This document shows, in pieces, positions 27,120-36,988 of a stretch of DNA of 64,000 nucleotides (position 1 is the first letter of the stretch; the number at the start of each line of letters is the position of its first letter). The translations under genes and the position numbers were made by a program. The DNA is from Brevundimonas sp. NIBR10 (GTDB lineage Bacteria; Pseudomonadota; Alphaproteobacteria; Caulobacterales; Caulobacteraceae): NCBI RefSeq assembly GCF_027912515.1, contig NZ_CP115464.1, positions 1,116,001-1,180,000 of the forward strand, read 5' to 3'. The notes below the pieces were generated by a model. The model did not search any database and was not told the DNA's origin. It saw only the letters and a list, made by a program, of their open reading frames with translations.

Positions 27120-27144
27120 GCGGGCCTCTAGCGTCAGGATCGGG

Positions 27145-27169
27145 AAACGGGCGCTTCGGCGCCCGTTTT
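27145..27169. terminator. Bidirectional intrinsic terminator
   Basis: AAACGGGCGC, loop TTCG, GCGCCCGTTT: a perfect stem with A- and T-runs on both sides. It serves both the glycine-zipper gene and the convergent pgi gene. Confidence 0.9.
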
Positions 27170-27177
27170 CATGTCGG

Positions 27178-28794
27178 TCAGCCCAGCAACCGCGTCAGCA
27201 GCCCGGCCGTCGAGGGATCGAGCGCCGCCGAAGGCCCGCCCGCGTCGACGTCCTTCAGGATCGCCTTGGCCAAGACCTTGCCCAGTTCGACGCCCCACTG
27301 GTCGAAGCTGTTGATGTCCCAGATCACGCCCTCGACGAAGGTCTTGTGCTCATAGAGGGCCAGCAGCGCCCCCAGGGTCCGGGGTGTCAGCCGGTCCATG
27401 ACGATTGCGGTCGAGGGGCGGTTGCCGGGGAAGGTCTTGTGCGTGGCCAGCCGGTCGGCCTCGACCGCTTCGGCCCCGGAGGCCAGCAACTCGGCGCGCG
27501 CTTCTTCGGTGCTCTTGCCCAGCATCAGGGCCTGGCCCTGGGCCAGGGCGTTGGACCAGAGTGGCGATTCCGGAGCGTCCTCGTGCGTCTTCGCCACGAT
27601 CACGAACTCGGCGGGCACGACCTGCGGTCCCTGGTGGATCTGCTGGAAGAAGGCGTGCTGGCCGTTGGTGCCGGGTTCGCCGAAGACGACCGGACAGGTC
27701 TGGCGCGTGACCGGCGATCCGTCGCGAAACACCCGCTTGCCGTTCGACTCCATCTCGAGTTGCTGCAGGAAGGCCGGCAGGCGGCGCAGGGCGTGGGCAT
27801 AGGGGGCGACCGTCCGGGCGGGGCGGTTCAGACCGTCCACGTTCCAGACCTGGGCCAGGGCCAGCAGAACGGGCGCGTTGCGGTCCAGCGGTGCGGCGAC
27901 AAAATGGTCGTCCATCTCGGCCGCGCCGGCCAGCAGGGCCTCGAACACCTCGGGGCCCAGGGCGATGACGCAGCTCAGGGACACCGCCGACCATAGCGAA
28001 TACCGCCCCCCGACCCAGTCGCGGAAGGCGAAGGTGCGTCCGCAGCCGAAGGCCTGGGCGCGCTCGGGGGCCGCCGTGACCCCGATGAAATGCCGCTCGC
28101 GGCCGGTCTCGGGCAGCGCCGCCGCCAGCCAGGCCTTGGCGACCTCGGCATTGGCCAATGTCTCTTGCGTGGTGAAGGTCTTGGACACGACGATGACCAG
28201 GGTGGTCTCGGGATCGAGCCCGGTCAGGGCCTCGGCCATGTCGCGCGGGTCGATGTTGGCGACGAACCGGAGGTCGATCGCAGGCTGCAAGGGGCGCAGG
28301 GCGTCCCAGACCACGCGAGGCCCCAGGTCCGAGCCGCCGATGCCGACGTGGACGATGGCGGTGAAGGGGCGTCCGGTCGCGCCGGACTCGGACCCCGACC
28401 GCACGGCATTGGCATAGTCGGCCATGGCGCGGCGCACGTCATCCACCTCGGCTGACACCGGTTCGCCCAGGGCCTTGTAATCCGAACCGATCCGGGCCCG
28501 CAGCGCCGGATGCAGCACGGCCCGGCCCTCGGTCGAGTTGATCGCCTCGCCGCCGAACAGCCGGTCGCGCGCCGCCTCGACCCCGGCCGTGCGCGCCAGT
28601 TCCAAACAGGCCTCGAACGCCGACGTCGTCCAGCTTTGCTTCGACAGGTCCAGATACAGGCCCGCCGCCTCGACGCTCATCCGCTCCAGCCGGGCGGGGT
28701 CTGCCGCGAACTGATCGACGATTCGGGCATCGGCGTCGCGTGCGGCAGCGGCGTCGAAGGCGGTCCAGTCGGCGTGGGAGGTGGCTGCGGGCAT
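27178..28794 (-). CDS. pgi: Glucose-6-phosphate isomerase
   Basis: Interconverts glucose 6-phosphate and fructose 6-phosphate. The 538-residue protein has the family signatures VHVGIGGSDLGPRVVWDAL, VVSKTFTTQETLANA, GRYSLWSAV and the C-terminal INSFDQWGVELGKVLA. The length is close to the E. coli enzyme. It is monocistronic as far as can be seen, with a terminator directly after its stop. With fbp at 4 kb it completes part of the gluconeogenic/Entner-Doudoroff hexose cycle. Confidence 0.97.
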   Translation of the reverse strand: MPAATSHADWTAFDAAAARDADARIVDQFAADPARLERMSVEAAGLYLDLSKQSWTTSAFEACLELARTAGVEAARDRLFGGEAINSTEGRAVLHPALRARIGSDYKALGEPVSAEVDDVRRAMADYANAVRSGSESGATGRPFTAIVHVGIGGSDLGPRVVWDALRPLQPAIDLRFVANIDPRDMAEALTGLDPETTLVIVVSKTFTTQETLANAEVAKAWLAAALPETGRERHFIGVTAAPERAQAFGCGRTFAFRDWVGGRYSLWSAVSLSCVIALGPEVFEALLAGAAEMDDHFVAAPLDRNAPVLLALAQVWNVDGLNRPARTVAPYAHALRRLPAFLQQLEMESNGKRVFRDGSPVTRQTCPVVFGEPGTNGQHAFFQQIHQGPQVVPAEFVIVAKTHEDAPESPLWSNALAQGQALMLGKSTEEARAELLASGAEAVEADRLATHKTFPGNRPSTAIVMDRLTPRTLGALLALYEHKTFVEGVIWDINSFDQWGVELGKVLAKAILKDVDAGGPSAALDPSTAGLLTRLLG

Positions 28795-28899
28795 CGCGTA
28801 TCCTTAACGGTTCTCAAGGTCTCGTTTACGGGTCAGGCGTAAGTCGGTTCAATCGCTTTGTCCCTGTCGACTCCCGAAGTGATCGCGAAGGAGACCTCC

Positions 28900-29394
28900 A
28901 TGTCCTGCGGCATCGCACTCAGCCTGGCCCTGATGATGGGCGACCCCAATGTTGTCCTGGCCGCCGCCCAGCCCCCCGCCGTCCTCGGTGCCCCCGTCTC
29001 AGTCGCGAACGAGCCCCTGTTCATGGACATCGTGACCCGGTCCAGCGGGCTGAAGGCCGTGGTCGATGCCTGGAAGGCCGACGGTTCGGCGGATGCCTCC
29101 GGCTTCTTCGCCGGGCCCGACTATGCCGCGTTCAAGACCCGCGCCGTCGCCCTGTCGACCACCGACATGCAGGCCCATCTGATCCTCAAGGAGCGGGGAA
29201 CCGACGGCGACCTGAAATGCATCCTGCGCGGCATTTCCGAGGATATTCCGAAAAAGCTCCAAGCCGTCGAGACCGCCGCCACCCCGGCCGCCCGTGCCGT
29301 GGCGCTGGAGGAGCTGTCCTATCTGCTGAACGACAATGTCGAGGTCATCACCACCCCGCCCCAGCCCGACGCCCAGTCCGGCGTCCCGGGCTAG
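28900..29394 (+). CDS. Hypothetical protein, possibly exported
   Basis: A 164-residue protein. The start MSCGIALSLALMMGDPNVVL AAAQPP could be a short, weak signal peptide. The rest is soluble and mixed: FMDIVTRSSGLKAVVDAWKADG, FAGPDYAAFKTRAVALSTTD, DLKCILRGISEDIPKKLQAV and LEELSYLLNDNVEVIT, ending in a proline-rich tail. No known domain was recognised. The ATG at 28900 is chosen because GAAGGAG precedes it. It is divergent from pgi and followed 50 bases later by the rRNA methyltransferase-like gene. Confidence 0.6.
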   Translation: MSCGIALSLALMMGDPNVVLAAAQPPAVLGAPVSVANEPLFMDIVTRSSGLKAVVDAWKADGSADASGFFAGPDYAAFKTRAVALSTTDMQAHLILKERGTDGDLKCILRGISEDIPKKLQAVETAATPAARAVALEELSYLLNDNVEVITTPPQPDAQSGVPG

Positions 29395-29444
29395 GTTCAA
29401 GCATCGAGGGTGACGCGGGCGCGCCGGACGGTTAAGTCCGGGCG

Positions 29445-30356
29445 ATGACCACAATCCTTTATGGCCGGCCCCCGCTGGTGTTCGATCCGCCCGCCACCGG
29501 TGAGGGCGGCGCGACCCAGACCTCCCCCCTGATCCCCGGATCGACCGCGCTGGAGAGCCTGGAGACCGGGTCGCTCGACGAGGCCATGATCTATGCGCCT
29601 CCGGGCGTGCTCGAGCGGCGATACACATTGGCGCTGGCGCTGCGGGCCCTGAAGGCCGGCGGGCGGCTGGACGTCATGGCGCCCAAGGACAAGGGCGGAT
29701 CGCGGCTCAAGAAGGAACTGACGGCGTTCGGCGTCGAGGTCGGCGAGACAGCCAAGGCTCACCACCGGCGCTGTGTCGTGATCCGGCCGGAGATCATGAC
29801 GGGTATCGATGAGGCGATCGCGGCAGGGGCGATGCAGCGGGTGGACGGGCTGGACGCCTGGTCGCAACCGGGCGTGTTCGCCTGGGATCGTATCGACGCC
29901 GGATCGGCCCTGCTGGCGCAGACGATGCCACCGCTGAAGGGGGCGGGTGCCGATCTGGGTTGCGGCTACGGCGCGCTGGCGACGGTGGTGCTGAGGTCGG
30001 CGGCGGTGACCTCGCTGCGGCTGGTCGATGTGGATCGGCGGGCGGTCGAGGCGGCCCGGCGCAATGTCGAGGATCAGCGGGCTGGGTTCGACTGGGCGGA
30101 TGCGCGGACGCTCGAAGCGACCGGCGATCTGGATTTCATCGTGATGAACCCGCCCTTCCATGACGGCGGGGCCGAGGACCGTCGTCTGGGCCAGGCCTTC
30201 ATCAAGAAGGCGGCCGAGATGCTGGGCAAGGGCGGCGTCCTGTGGCTCGTGGCCAACCGGCACCTGCCTTATGAGGCGGAACTGAAGGCGTCGTTCAAGC
30301 GGGTCACCCCGGCCGGCGACGGCGGGCCCTACAAGCTGTTCGAGTGCGTAAAGTGA
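29445..30356 (+). CDS. RsmC-like class I SAM-dependent methyltransferase (16S rRNA m2G1207 type)
   Basis: A 303-residue protein with two halves, as in RsmC: an N-terminal degenerate domain (ALRALKAGGRLDVMAPKDKG) and a C-terminal catalytic Rossmann domain with the SAM motif GADLGCGYGALATVVL and the guanine N2-methyltransferase motif FIVMNPPFHDGG. The family modifies G1207 of 16S rRNA or similar sites. It is followed, 25 bases later, by an RsuA-like pseudouridine synthase, another small-subunit rRNA modifier, which supports a ribosome role. Assignment to RsmC itself rather than RlmG is likely but not certain. Confidence 0.82.
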   Translation: MTTILYGRPPLVFDPPATGEGGATQTSPLIPGSTALESLETGSLDEAMIYAPPGVLERRYTLALALRALKAGGRLDVMAPKDKGGSRLKKELTAFGVEVGETAKAHHRRCVVIRPEIMTGIDEAIAAGAMQRVDGLDAWSQPGVFAWDRIDAGSALLAQTMPPLKGAGADLGCGYGALATVVLRSAAVTSLRLVDVDRRAVEAARRNVEDQRAGFDWADARTLEATGDLDFIVMNPPFHDGGAEDRRLGQAFIKKAAEMLGKGGVLWLVANRHLPYEAELKASFKRVTPAGDGGPYKLFECVK

Positions 30357-30381
30357 CCCCCCTGTGGCCGCAAGCAGCGCG

Positions 30382-31134
30382 ATGACGAAAACCCCGACAT
30401 CCCGCGTCGATAAACTCCTCGGCTCCATGGGCTATGGCTCGCGGACCGAGATCGCGCGGCTGGGCAAGGTCGGGGGGATCGTGCTGGACGGCGCGGATCT
30501 GACCGATGTGTCCCAGCGGATCGCGGTGACGCCGGACCTGTCGAAGCGGATGGAGATCGACGGCGAGGCGCTCGACCCCGTGCCCGGCCTGGTCATGATG
30601 CTGAACAAGCCACTGGGGATGACCTGTTCGAGGAAGGAGGACGGGGCCCTGGTCTATGACGTCCTGCCGGATCGGTGGCGTCGGCGCGATCCGGCGATCT
30701 CGACCATCGGGCGGCTGGACAAGCAGACCTCGGGACTGCTGCTGCTGACCGACGACGGCGACCTGCTGCACCGGGTCATCAGTCCAAAGAAGCATGTGGC
30801 CAAGGTCTATCGCGCGACGCTGGCGCGGCCGCTGGCCGGGACCGAGGGCGATCTGTTCGCGGCGGGCGGGCTGGTGCTGGAGGGTGAGGACAAGCCGCTG
30901 GCGCCCGCGTCGCTGGAGGTGATCTCGCCGACCGAGGCGCGGCTGACGGTCACCGAGGGGCGCTATCACATGGTGCGGCGGATGTTCGCGGCCGTCGGCA
31001 ATCACGTCGAGGCCCTGCACCGCGAGCGGATGGGCGGGCTGGTCCTGCCCGACGATCTGGCGCCGGGGGAATGGCGGCTGCTGGATGCGGCGCAGATCGA
31101 TCTGATCTTCGCGGCGGAACCGATCGCACGCTGA
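30382..31134 (+). CDS. RsuA/RluB/RluE-family pseudouridine synthase
   Basis: A 250-residue protein. An N-terminal S4-like RNA-binding domain (SRVDKLLGSMGYGSRTEIARL) is followed by the catalytic domain with VMMLNKPLGMTCSR, the active-site motif STIGRLDKQTSGLLLLTDDG containing the catalytic Asp, and the C-terminal EGRYHMVRRMFAAVGNHV. It isomerises a uridine in rRNA, most probably U516 of 16S rRNA if it is a true RsuA. It forms a pair with the preceding methyltransferase gene. The ATG at 30382 begins MTKTPTSRVDKL. Confidence 0.85.
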   Translation: MTKTPTSRVDKLLGSMGYGSRTEIARLGKVGGIVLDGADLTDVSQRIAVTPDLSKRMEIDGEALDPVPGLVMMLNKPLGMTCSRKEDGALVYDVLPDRWRRRDPAISTIGRLDKQTSGLLLLTDDGDLLHRVISPKKHVAKVYRATLARPLAGTEGDLFAAGGLVLEGEDKPLAPASLEVISPTEARLTVTEGRYHMVRRMFAAVGNHVEALHRERMGGLVLPDDLAPGEWRLLDAAQIDLIFAAEPIAR

Positions 31135-31166
31135 ACGGCTAAGGCTCCGCTTGATCGGAGACTTCC

Positions 31167-32381
31167 ATGACCGGTGCCACCCTCAAACGCGATCTCAGGA
31201 CCGGCCGGTCGCTGTGGGCGGATAGTCCCGGCCTGGGCGTGCCTGTGCGGCCGCTGGCTCGGGCCATCAGCGTCGATGTCGCCATCATCGGGGCGGGGAT
31301 CAGCGGGGCCTTCATGGCCTATGAGCTGTCGAAGGACGGGTCGGTCGCCGTGCTGGACCGCAGGCCGCCGCTGATGGGATCGACCGTGGCCTCGACCGCC
31401 CTGCTGCAATGGGAGATCGACCTGCCGCTGACCGCCCTGGCCGAGAAGATCGGCATGGCCAGTGCGAAGCGGGCCTATCTGCGGTCGCGCTCGGCGGTGG
31501 ATGCGCTGAAGACGATCGTGGCGGAGGAACGGATCGTCTGCGGCCTGAAGGACAAGTCGTCACTCTATCTGGCGGGCGACGAATACGGACATCGCGCGCT
31601 GGAGGCCGAGGCCGAGGCGCGGGCCGGGATCGGGCTGGAGAGCGAATACGTCGGCCCGGCGGCCTTGCGCGAACAGTTCGGGATCGAGCGGACGGGTGCC
31701 ATCGTCTCGGCGGGCTCGGCGAGCGGCGATCCGGCCCGGCTGGCGGCCGGTCTGCTGCGGCGGGCGCAGGCGCGGGGGGCAAAAGTCTATTCGCAGGTCG
31801 AAGTGCTGGAGGCGGCCAGTGATCCCGACGGCGTCACCCTGTTGACCGACGCGGGCCATGCGGTGCGGGCGAAGTCGGTGATCTTCTGCTGCGGCTATGA
31901 GTTCCCCAAGGGGGTGCCGACGCCGGGTGCGAAGGTTATCTCGACCTGGGCCATGGCGTCCAAACCGCGCCAGCGGTGCCCGGCTTGGCTGCGCGACATG
32001 CTGGTCTGGGAGGCGTCGGATCCGTATCTGTATTTCCGCATGGGTGGGGACGGCCGGCTGATCGTCGGCGGCGAGGACGAGGCCTCCCCGACCGCCCACG
32101 AGGACGAGGCCAAGGGCCGCCGGAAATGCGCGACCATCGCCGACAAGCTGAAACGGCTGCTGCCGCAGGTCGAGTTCGAGGTCGACTACAGCTGGGCCGG
32201 GGCCTTCGGCGAGAGTGCTACCGGCCTGCCCTCGATCGGCCCGGTCGAGGGCATGGACCACGCCTGGGCGGTCATGGGCTTCGGCGGCAACGGCATCACC
32301 TATTCGGTCATCGCCTCCCAGATCGTGGCGGCGGAGGTGCGCGGCGGGAGTGATCCGGATGCGGGACTTTATCGGGCTTGA
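31167..32381 (+). CDS. FAD-dependent oxidoreductase (DadA/glycine oxidase-like)
   Basis: A 404-residue flavoprotein of the DAO family. The FAD motif is VDVAIIGAGISGAFMAYELS near residue 37, a SASGDPARLAAGLLRRA segment matches the second conserved block, and the C-terminal part has WAGAFGESATGLPSIGPV and FGGNGITYSVIASQI, typical of deaminating amino-acid oxidases such as DadA. The substrate is not evident. The trpF gene starts 33 bases after its stop, so it may be co-transcribed with the trp genes. Its ribosome site GGAG lies 12 bases before the ATG. Confidence 0.82.
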   Translation: MTGATLKRDLRTGRSLWADSPGLGVPVRPLARAISVDVAIIGAGISGAFMAYELSKDGSVAVLDRRPPLMGSTVASTALLQWEIDLPLTALAEKIGMASAKRAYLRSRSAVDALKTIVAEERIVCGLKDKSSLYLAGDEYGHRALEAEAEARAGIGLESEYVGPAALREQFGIERTGAIVSAGSASGDPARLAAGLLRRAQARGAKVYSQVEVLEAASDPDGVTLLTDAGHAVRAKSVIFCCGYEFPKGVPTPGAKVISTWAMASKPRQRCPAWLRDMLVWEASDPYLYFRMGGDGRLIVGGEDEASPTAHEDEAKGRRKCATIADKLKRLLPQVEFEVDYSWAGAFGESATGLPSIGPVEGMDHAWAVMGFGGNGITYSVIASQIVAAEVRGGSDPDAGLYRA

Positions 32382-32414
32382 CGGGCAGCGTGGGGCCACG
32401 CACCTCCCACATCC

Positions 32415-33056
32415 ATGACGACCCGTGCCAAAATTTGCGGCCTGACCGCGCCTGAAACCCTTGATGCGGCGCTCGACCACGGGGCGGCGTTCGTCGGCGC
32501 GGTGATTTTCGAGAAGAGCCCGCGTCATCTCGAGCCGCTGCACGCTGCGACCCTGTTCGAGCGGGCGCGGGGGCGGGCGAAGGTGGTGGCGGTGGTGGTC
32601 GATCCGGGCGACATGCTGCTGACCGAGATCGGGCTGATCCTGAGGCCGGACTTCATCCAGTTGCACGGGTCGGAAACGCCTGAGCGAGCAGCGGAGATCC
32701 GGCGGCTGACGGGGGCGGGGATCATCAAGGCCCTGCCGATCAGGACCGAGGCGGATTTCGCGAGCGTGGCGGACTGGGAGCCGGTCGCCGATCACCTGAT
32801 GTTCGACGCGAAGCCGCTGGAGGGATCGGCCCTGCCCGGCGGGGTCGGGGCGCGGTTCGACTGGGGGCTGCTGGCCGGACGGACGTTCCAGAAGCCCTGG
32901 TTCCTGGCGGGGGGGCTCAACCCCGACAATGTGGCCGAAGCCGTGCGGGTTTCGGGCGCACCGCTGGTCGATGTGTCCTCTGGCGTCGAAAGCGCGCCGG
33001 GTGTTAAGGACGCCGGCCGGATCGCGGCCTTTCTGAAGGCTGTGGCCCGGTCCTAA
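32415..33056 (+). CDS. trpF: Phosphoribosylanthranilate isomerase
   Basis: Third step of tryptophan synthesis: isomerises N-(5-phosphoribosyl)anthranilate. The 213-residue TIM barrel has the conserved start [15 protein letters not shown] with the catalytic Cys, the segment [11 protein letters not shown], the catalytic-Asp strand MFDAKP and the phosphate-binding end [14 protein letters not shown] followed by VDVSSGVE. It begins the trpF-trpB-trpA-accD cluster, separated from trpB by only 32 bases. Confidence 0.96.
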   Translation: MTTRAKICGLTAPETLDAALDHGAAFVGAVIFEKSPRHLEPLHAATLFERARGRAKVVAVVVDPGDMLLTEIGLILRPDFIQLHGSETPERAAEIRRLTGAGIIKALPIRTEADFASVADWEPVADHLMFDAKPLEGSALPGGVGARFDWGLLAGRTFQKPWFLAGGLNPDNVAEAVRVSGAPLVDVSSGVESAPGVKDAGRIAAFLKAVARS

Positions 33057-33088
33057 TTCCGACGCCTCCCCGCGTGAAGGTCCTGCCC

Positions 33089-34303
<1,215 letters not shown>

Positions 34304-34310
34304 GGCTCGA

Positions 34311-34808
34311 ATGTTGCTTATGAAGACAGTGATCGCAGCTCTCGCCGCCACCCTCGCGGTCTGCGGCGTGGCCCAGGCCCAGGCACCGGTTCAGGATGGC
34401 GTGCAGACCACCGCGCCCGCGCCCATCGTGCCCCAGCCGATCGGGCCCCAGGGCGGGCCTGCGACGGACATACCCCTGCTTCCGGGTGCGGAACTCGCGC
34501 CGGATTGCGGCAATCTGTACGGCCTGAACGGCAAGGCCTTCTGCGTCGCCGCCCTGATGGCCAATGTCGGGACGGTCGCCGAGGCCTATATCGCCGATCT
34601 GGAGACCAGGGGCTGGCTGGCGGCCGGCGGCGACGACAACCGGGTCGTCTTCGTGCGTCGTCGTGACGGCGGCGGCTGCGACGGCATGCAGATGCAGGCC
34701 TTCTACGACACCACGCGTCCGGCTTCACCCACCAGCCTGGGCTATCTCGGCTTCGCGACCATTCCGGGCAATGTCTGCGCGGCTCCCCCCGGATCGACCG
34801 CCCAATGA
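34311..34808 (+). CDS. Small exported cysteine-containing protein, paralogue 1 (between trpB and trpA)
   Basis: A 165-residue protein with a clear signal peptide (MKTVIAALAATLAVCGVAQA), a proline-rich linker and a folded domain of about 110 residues. Domain landmarks are PDCGNLYGLNGKAFC, EAYIADLETRGWLAAGGDDN, RRRDGGGCDGMQMQAFYD and a late NVCAAPP. The four cysteines and the R-G-W, A-G-G and D-G-G-C motifs recur in the next gene, so the two are tandem paralogues. I know no named family. The start may be ATG 34311 or 34320. It overlaps the next start by ATGA. Confidence 0.7.
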   Translation: MLLMKTVIAALAATLAVCGVAQAQAPVQDGVQTTAPAPIVPQPIGPQGGPATDIPLLPGAELAPDCGNLYGLNGKAFCVAALMANVGTVAEAYIADLETRGWLAAGGDDNRVVFVRRRDGGGCDGMQMQAFYDTTRPASPTSLGYLGFATIPGNVCAAPPGSTAQ

Positions 34809-35254
34809 GCGTCCTGGCCCTGATGGCTGCGTTGGCGGTGCAGACCACGCCCGCCGTGGTTTTGCCCGAAGCCCTGGGACTGCCGATGCTCGACGGGACG
34901 ACGCGATCTGCGGAATGCATGGGCCTGCGCGAGCGGTTCGAGGGCCTGGGCAAGCCGTTCGACTGTCTGGCCACGACCGTCGCCCTCGGCAACGAACGGG
35001 CCTTTCAATATATCGAGGCTGCCAAGGCGCGGGGCTGGCAGGACGCCGGAGGGGCCGCCAACGCCCTGATGATGATCCGTCCGCTGGACGACGGCGGCTG
35101 CCAGCGCCTGTCGATCGCCGCCTTCCCCGGCACCGAGGCCATGGCACCCGGCGACCCCGCCTATCTGCTGTTTGCGGTCGACCCGGCGGGGACCTGCCCC
35201 CCGCCCCGCCCTGCCGCTTCCCTAAGCCCGACGCCTCCGAGACCCGCCGAATGA
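34805..35254 (+). CDS. Small exported cysteine-containing protein, paralogue 2 (between trpB and trpA)
   Basis: A 149-residue protein with a short hydrophobic N-terminus (MSVLALMAALAVQTTPAVVL) that may act as a signal peptide. Its folded part aligns with the preceding protein: SAECMGLRERFEGLGKPFDC, FQYIEAAKARGWQDAGGAAN, RPLDDGGCQRLSIAAFPG and a late GTCPPP. The four cysteines are in equivalent places. Stop and start overlap on both sides (ATGA with the first paralogue and with trpA), so translation of trpA is probably coupled to it. Function unknown. Confidence 0.7.
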   Translation: MSVLALMAALAVQTTPAVVLPEALGLPMLDGTTRSAECMGLRERFEGLGKPFDCLATTVALGNERAFQYIEAAKARGWQDAGGAANALMMIRPLDDGGCQRLSIAAFPGTEAMAPGDPAYLLFAVDPAGTCPPPRPAASLSPTPPRPAE

Positions 35255-36081
35255 CCACCGCCCGTATCGACGCCCGTTTCGCTGCTCTGAAGGCCGAGGG
35301 CCGGGCCGGGTTCGTGGCCTATGTGATGGCCGGCGATCCCACGCGCGACGAGGCGCTGGAGATCCTACGCGGCCTGCCTGCAGCCGGGGCCGACATCATC
35401 GAACTGGGCTTTCCGTTCAGCGATCCGATGGCCGAGGGGCCGCCGATCCAGCGGGCGGCGCTGCGCGGGCTTAAGGCCGGGCTGACGCTTCGCGGCACGC
35501 TCGATCTGGCGAAGGCGTTCCGCGAGGGCGACGCCGAGACCCCCCTGATCCTGATGGGCTATCTCAATCCGATCGAATCCTATGGATACGACGCCTTCGC
35601 GCGCGATGCGGCGGCGGCGGGGGTGGACGGCTGCATCGTCGTGGATTGCCCACCGGAGGAGGCCGATCCCCTGTCGGACGCGCTGGATGCGGCCCAGGTC
35701 TCGCTGATCCGGCTGGCCACGCCGACGTCGGACGATGCGCGGCTGAAGATCATCGCACGGCGTACCTCGGGCTTTGTCTACTATGTCTCGGTCGCGGGCG
35801 TGACGGGGGTCAAGGAGGCGCAGGCCGTGTCGGTCGCGCCGGCGGTCGAGCGGGTGCGGGCGGCGTCGGGCCTGCCAGTCGCGGTCGGCTTCGGGGTCAA
35901 GACGCCGGAACGGGCCGCCGAGATCGCTCGTGTCGCCGATGCCGTGGTCGTCGGCTCGGTCCTGGTCGAGGAGGTCGCGGGCGCGCTGTCGGCCGGAACC
36001 TCGGCGGTGGATGCCGTGCTGGCCAAGGTCAAGGTTCTGGGCGATGCGGTCCGAGGTGCGCGCGTGGCGGAAACCGTCTAA
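35251..36081 (+). CDS. trpA: Tryptophan synthase alpha chain
   Basis: Cleaves indole-3-glycerol phosphate to indole, which passes through a tunnel to TrpB. The 276-residue TIM barrel has the signature IIELGFPFSDPMAEGPPIQ with the catalytic Glu, the catalytic Asp in VDGCIVVDCPPEEA, and the phosphate loop SGLPVAVGFGVKTPE, with a GFVYYVSVAGVTG segment before it. Its ATG overlaps the stop of the small exported protein gene, an unusual neighbour. accD follows 10 bases after its stop. Confidence 0.96.
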   Translation: MTTARIDARFAALKAEGRAGFVAYVMAGDPTRDEALEILRGLPAAGADIIELGFPFSDPMAEGPPIQRAALRGLKAGLTLRGTLDLAKAFREGDAETPLILMGYLNPIESYGYDAFARDAAAAGVDGCIVVDCPPEEADPLSDALDAAQVSLIRLATPTSDDARLKIIARRTSGFVYYVSVAGVTGVKEAQAVSVAPAVERVRAASGLPVAVGFGVKTPERAAEIARVADAVVVGSVLVEEVAGALSAGTSAVDAVLAKVKVLGDAVRGARVAETV

Positions 36082-36091
36082 AGGCACGACC

Positions 36092-36988
36092 ATGCCCGAC
36101 AACAAATCGACAGAACCCAAACGTGGCGGATGGCTCAGCCGTTTCGCTCCCGGCGTGCGCAAGATCGTCAGCCGCCGCAGCAACGACACCCCCGACAACC
36201 TGTGGGTCAAGGATCCGGATTCGGGCGACATGCTCTACCGGCCGGATCTGGAGACGGCCTTGTGGGTCACGCCGTCCGGCCGCCACATGCGGATCAATGC
36301 CGAGACGCGGCTGCGCTTCACCTTCGACGACGGCCGCTATGAGGCCATCGCCACGCCCGACGTGCCCGAGGACCCGCTGAAATTCTCGGACGGCAAGTCC
36401 TACAAGGACCGGCTGAGCGCGGCGCGGAAAGCCGCCGGACGCAAGGACACGATGATGATCGGGGCGGGCGAGATTGCCGGAACCCCCGCCGTCGCCATCG
36501 TCCAGGACTTCAGCTTCATGGGCGGGTCGCTGGGCACCGCTGCGGGCGAGGCCTTCATCGCCGCCGCCCACGCCGCGATCGAACGCGGCGTGCCCCTGGT
36601 CTGTTTCACCGCCGCCGGTGGGGCCCGGATGCAGGAGGGCGCGCTCAGCCTGATGCAGATGGCCCGCTCCACCCTGGCGGTGCAGGAGCTGAAGGACGCG
36701 CAGCTGCCCTACGTCGTCGTCCTGACCGACCCGACTACCGGCGGGGTGACGGCCAGCTATGCCATGCTGGGCGACGTTCACCTGGCCGAGCCGGGGGCCC
36801 TGATCGGGTTCGCAGGCGCGCGGGTGATCGAAAGCACGATCCGCGAGAAACTGCCCCCCGGCTTCCAGCGCGCCGAATATCTTCAGGAAAAGGGCATGGT
36901 CGACCGCGTCGTCAGCCGCCCCGAGATGGCGGCCGTGCTGGGCGGAGTTCTGTCCATGCTGATGGATGGGCGTCGGCGCGCCGCCTAG
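36092..36988 (+). CDS. accD: Acetyl-CoA carboxylase carboxyltransferase beta subunit, zinc-ribbon cysteines missing
   Basis: With AccA it transfers the carboxyl group from biotin to acetyl-CoA, giving malonyl-CoA for fatty acid synthesis. The 298-residue protein has the crotonase-like core with DFSFMGGSLGTAAGEA, FTAAGGARMQEGALSLMQMA and VLTDPTTGGVTASYAMLGD. The N-terminal region that holds the four-cysteine zinc ribbon in E. coli is present in outline (NLWVKDPDSGDMLYRPDL, WVTPSGRHMRI) but all four cysteines are replaced. I recall the same in Caulobacter, so it is probably a lineage trait and not damage. It ends in a 4-base overlap with the convergent mnmC. Confidence 0.95.
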   Translation: MPDNKSTEPKRGGWLSRFAPGVRKIVSRRSNDTPDNLWVKDPDSGDMLYRPDLETALWVTPSGRHMRINAETRLRFTFDDGRYEAIATPDVPEDPLKFSDGKSYKDRLSAARKAAGRKDTMMIGAGEIAGTPAVAIVQDFSFMGGSLGTAAGEAFIAAAHAAIERGVPLVCFTAAGGARMQEGALSLMQMARSTLAVQELKDAQLPYVVVLTDPTTGGVTASYAMLGDVHLAEPGALIGFAGARVIESTIREKLPPGFQRAEYLQEKGMVDRVVSRPEMAAVLGGVLSMLMDGRRRAA

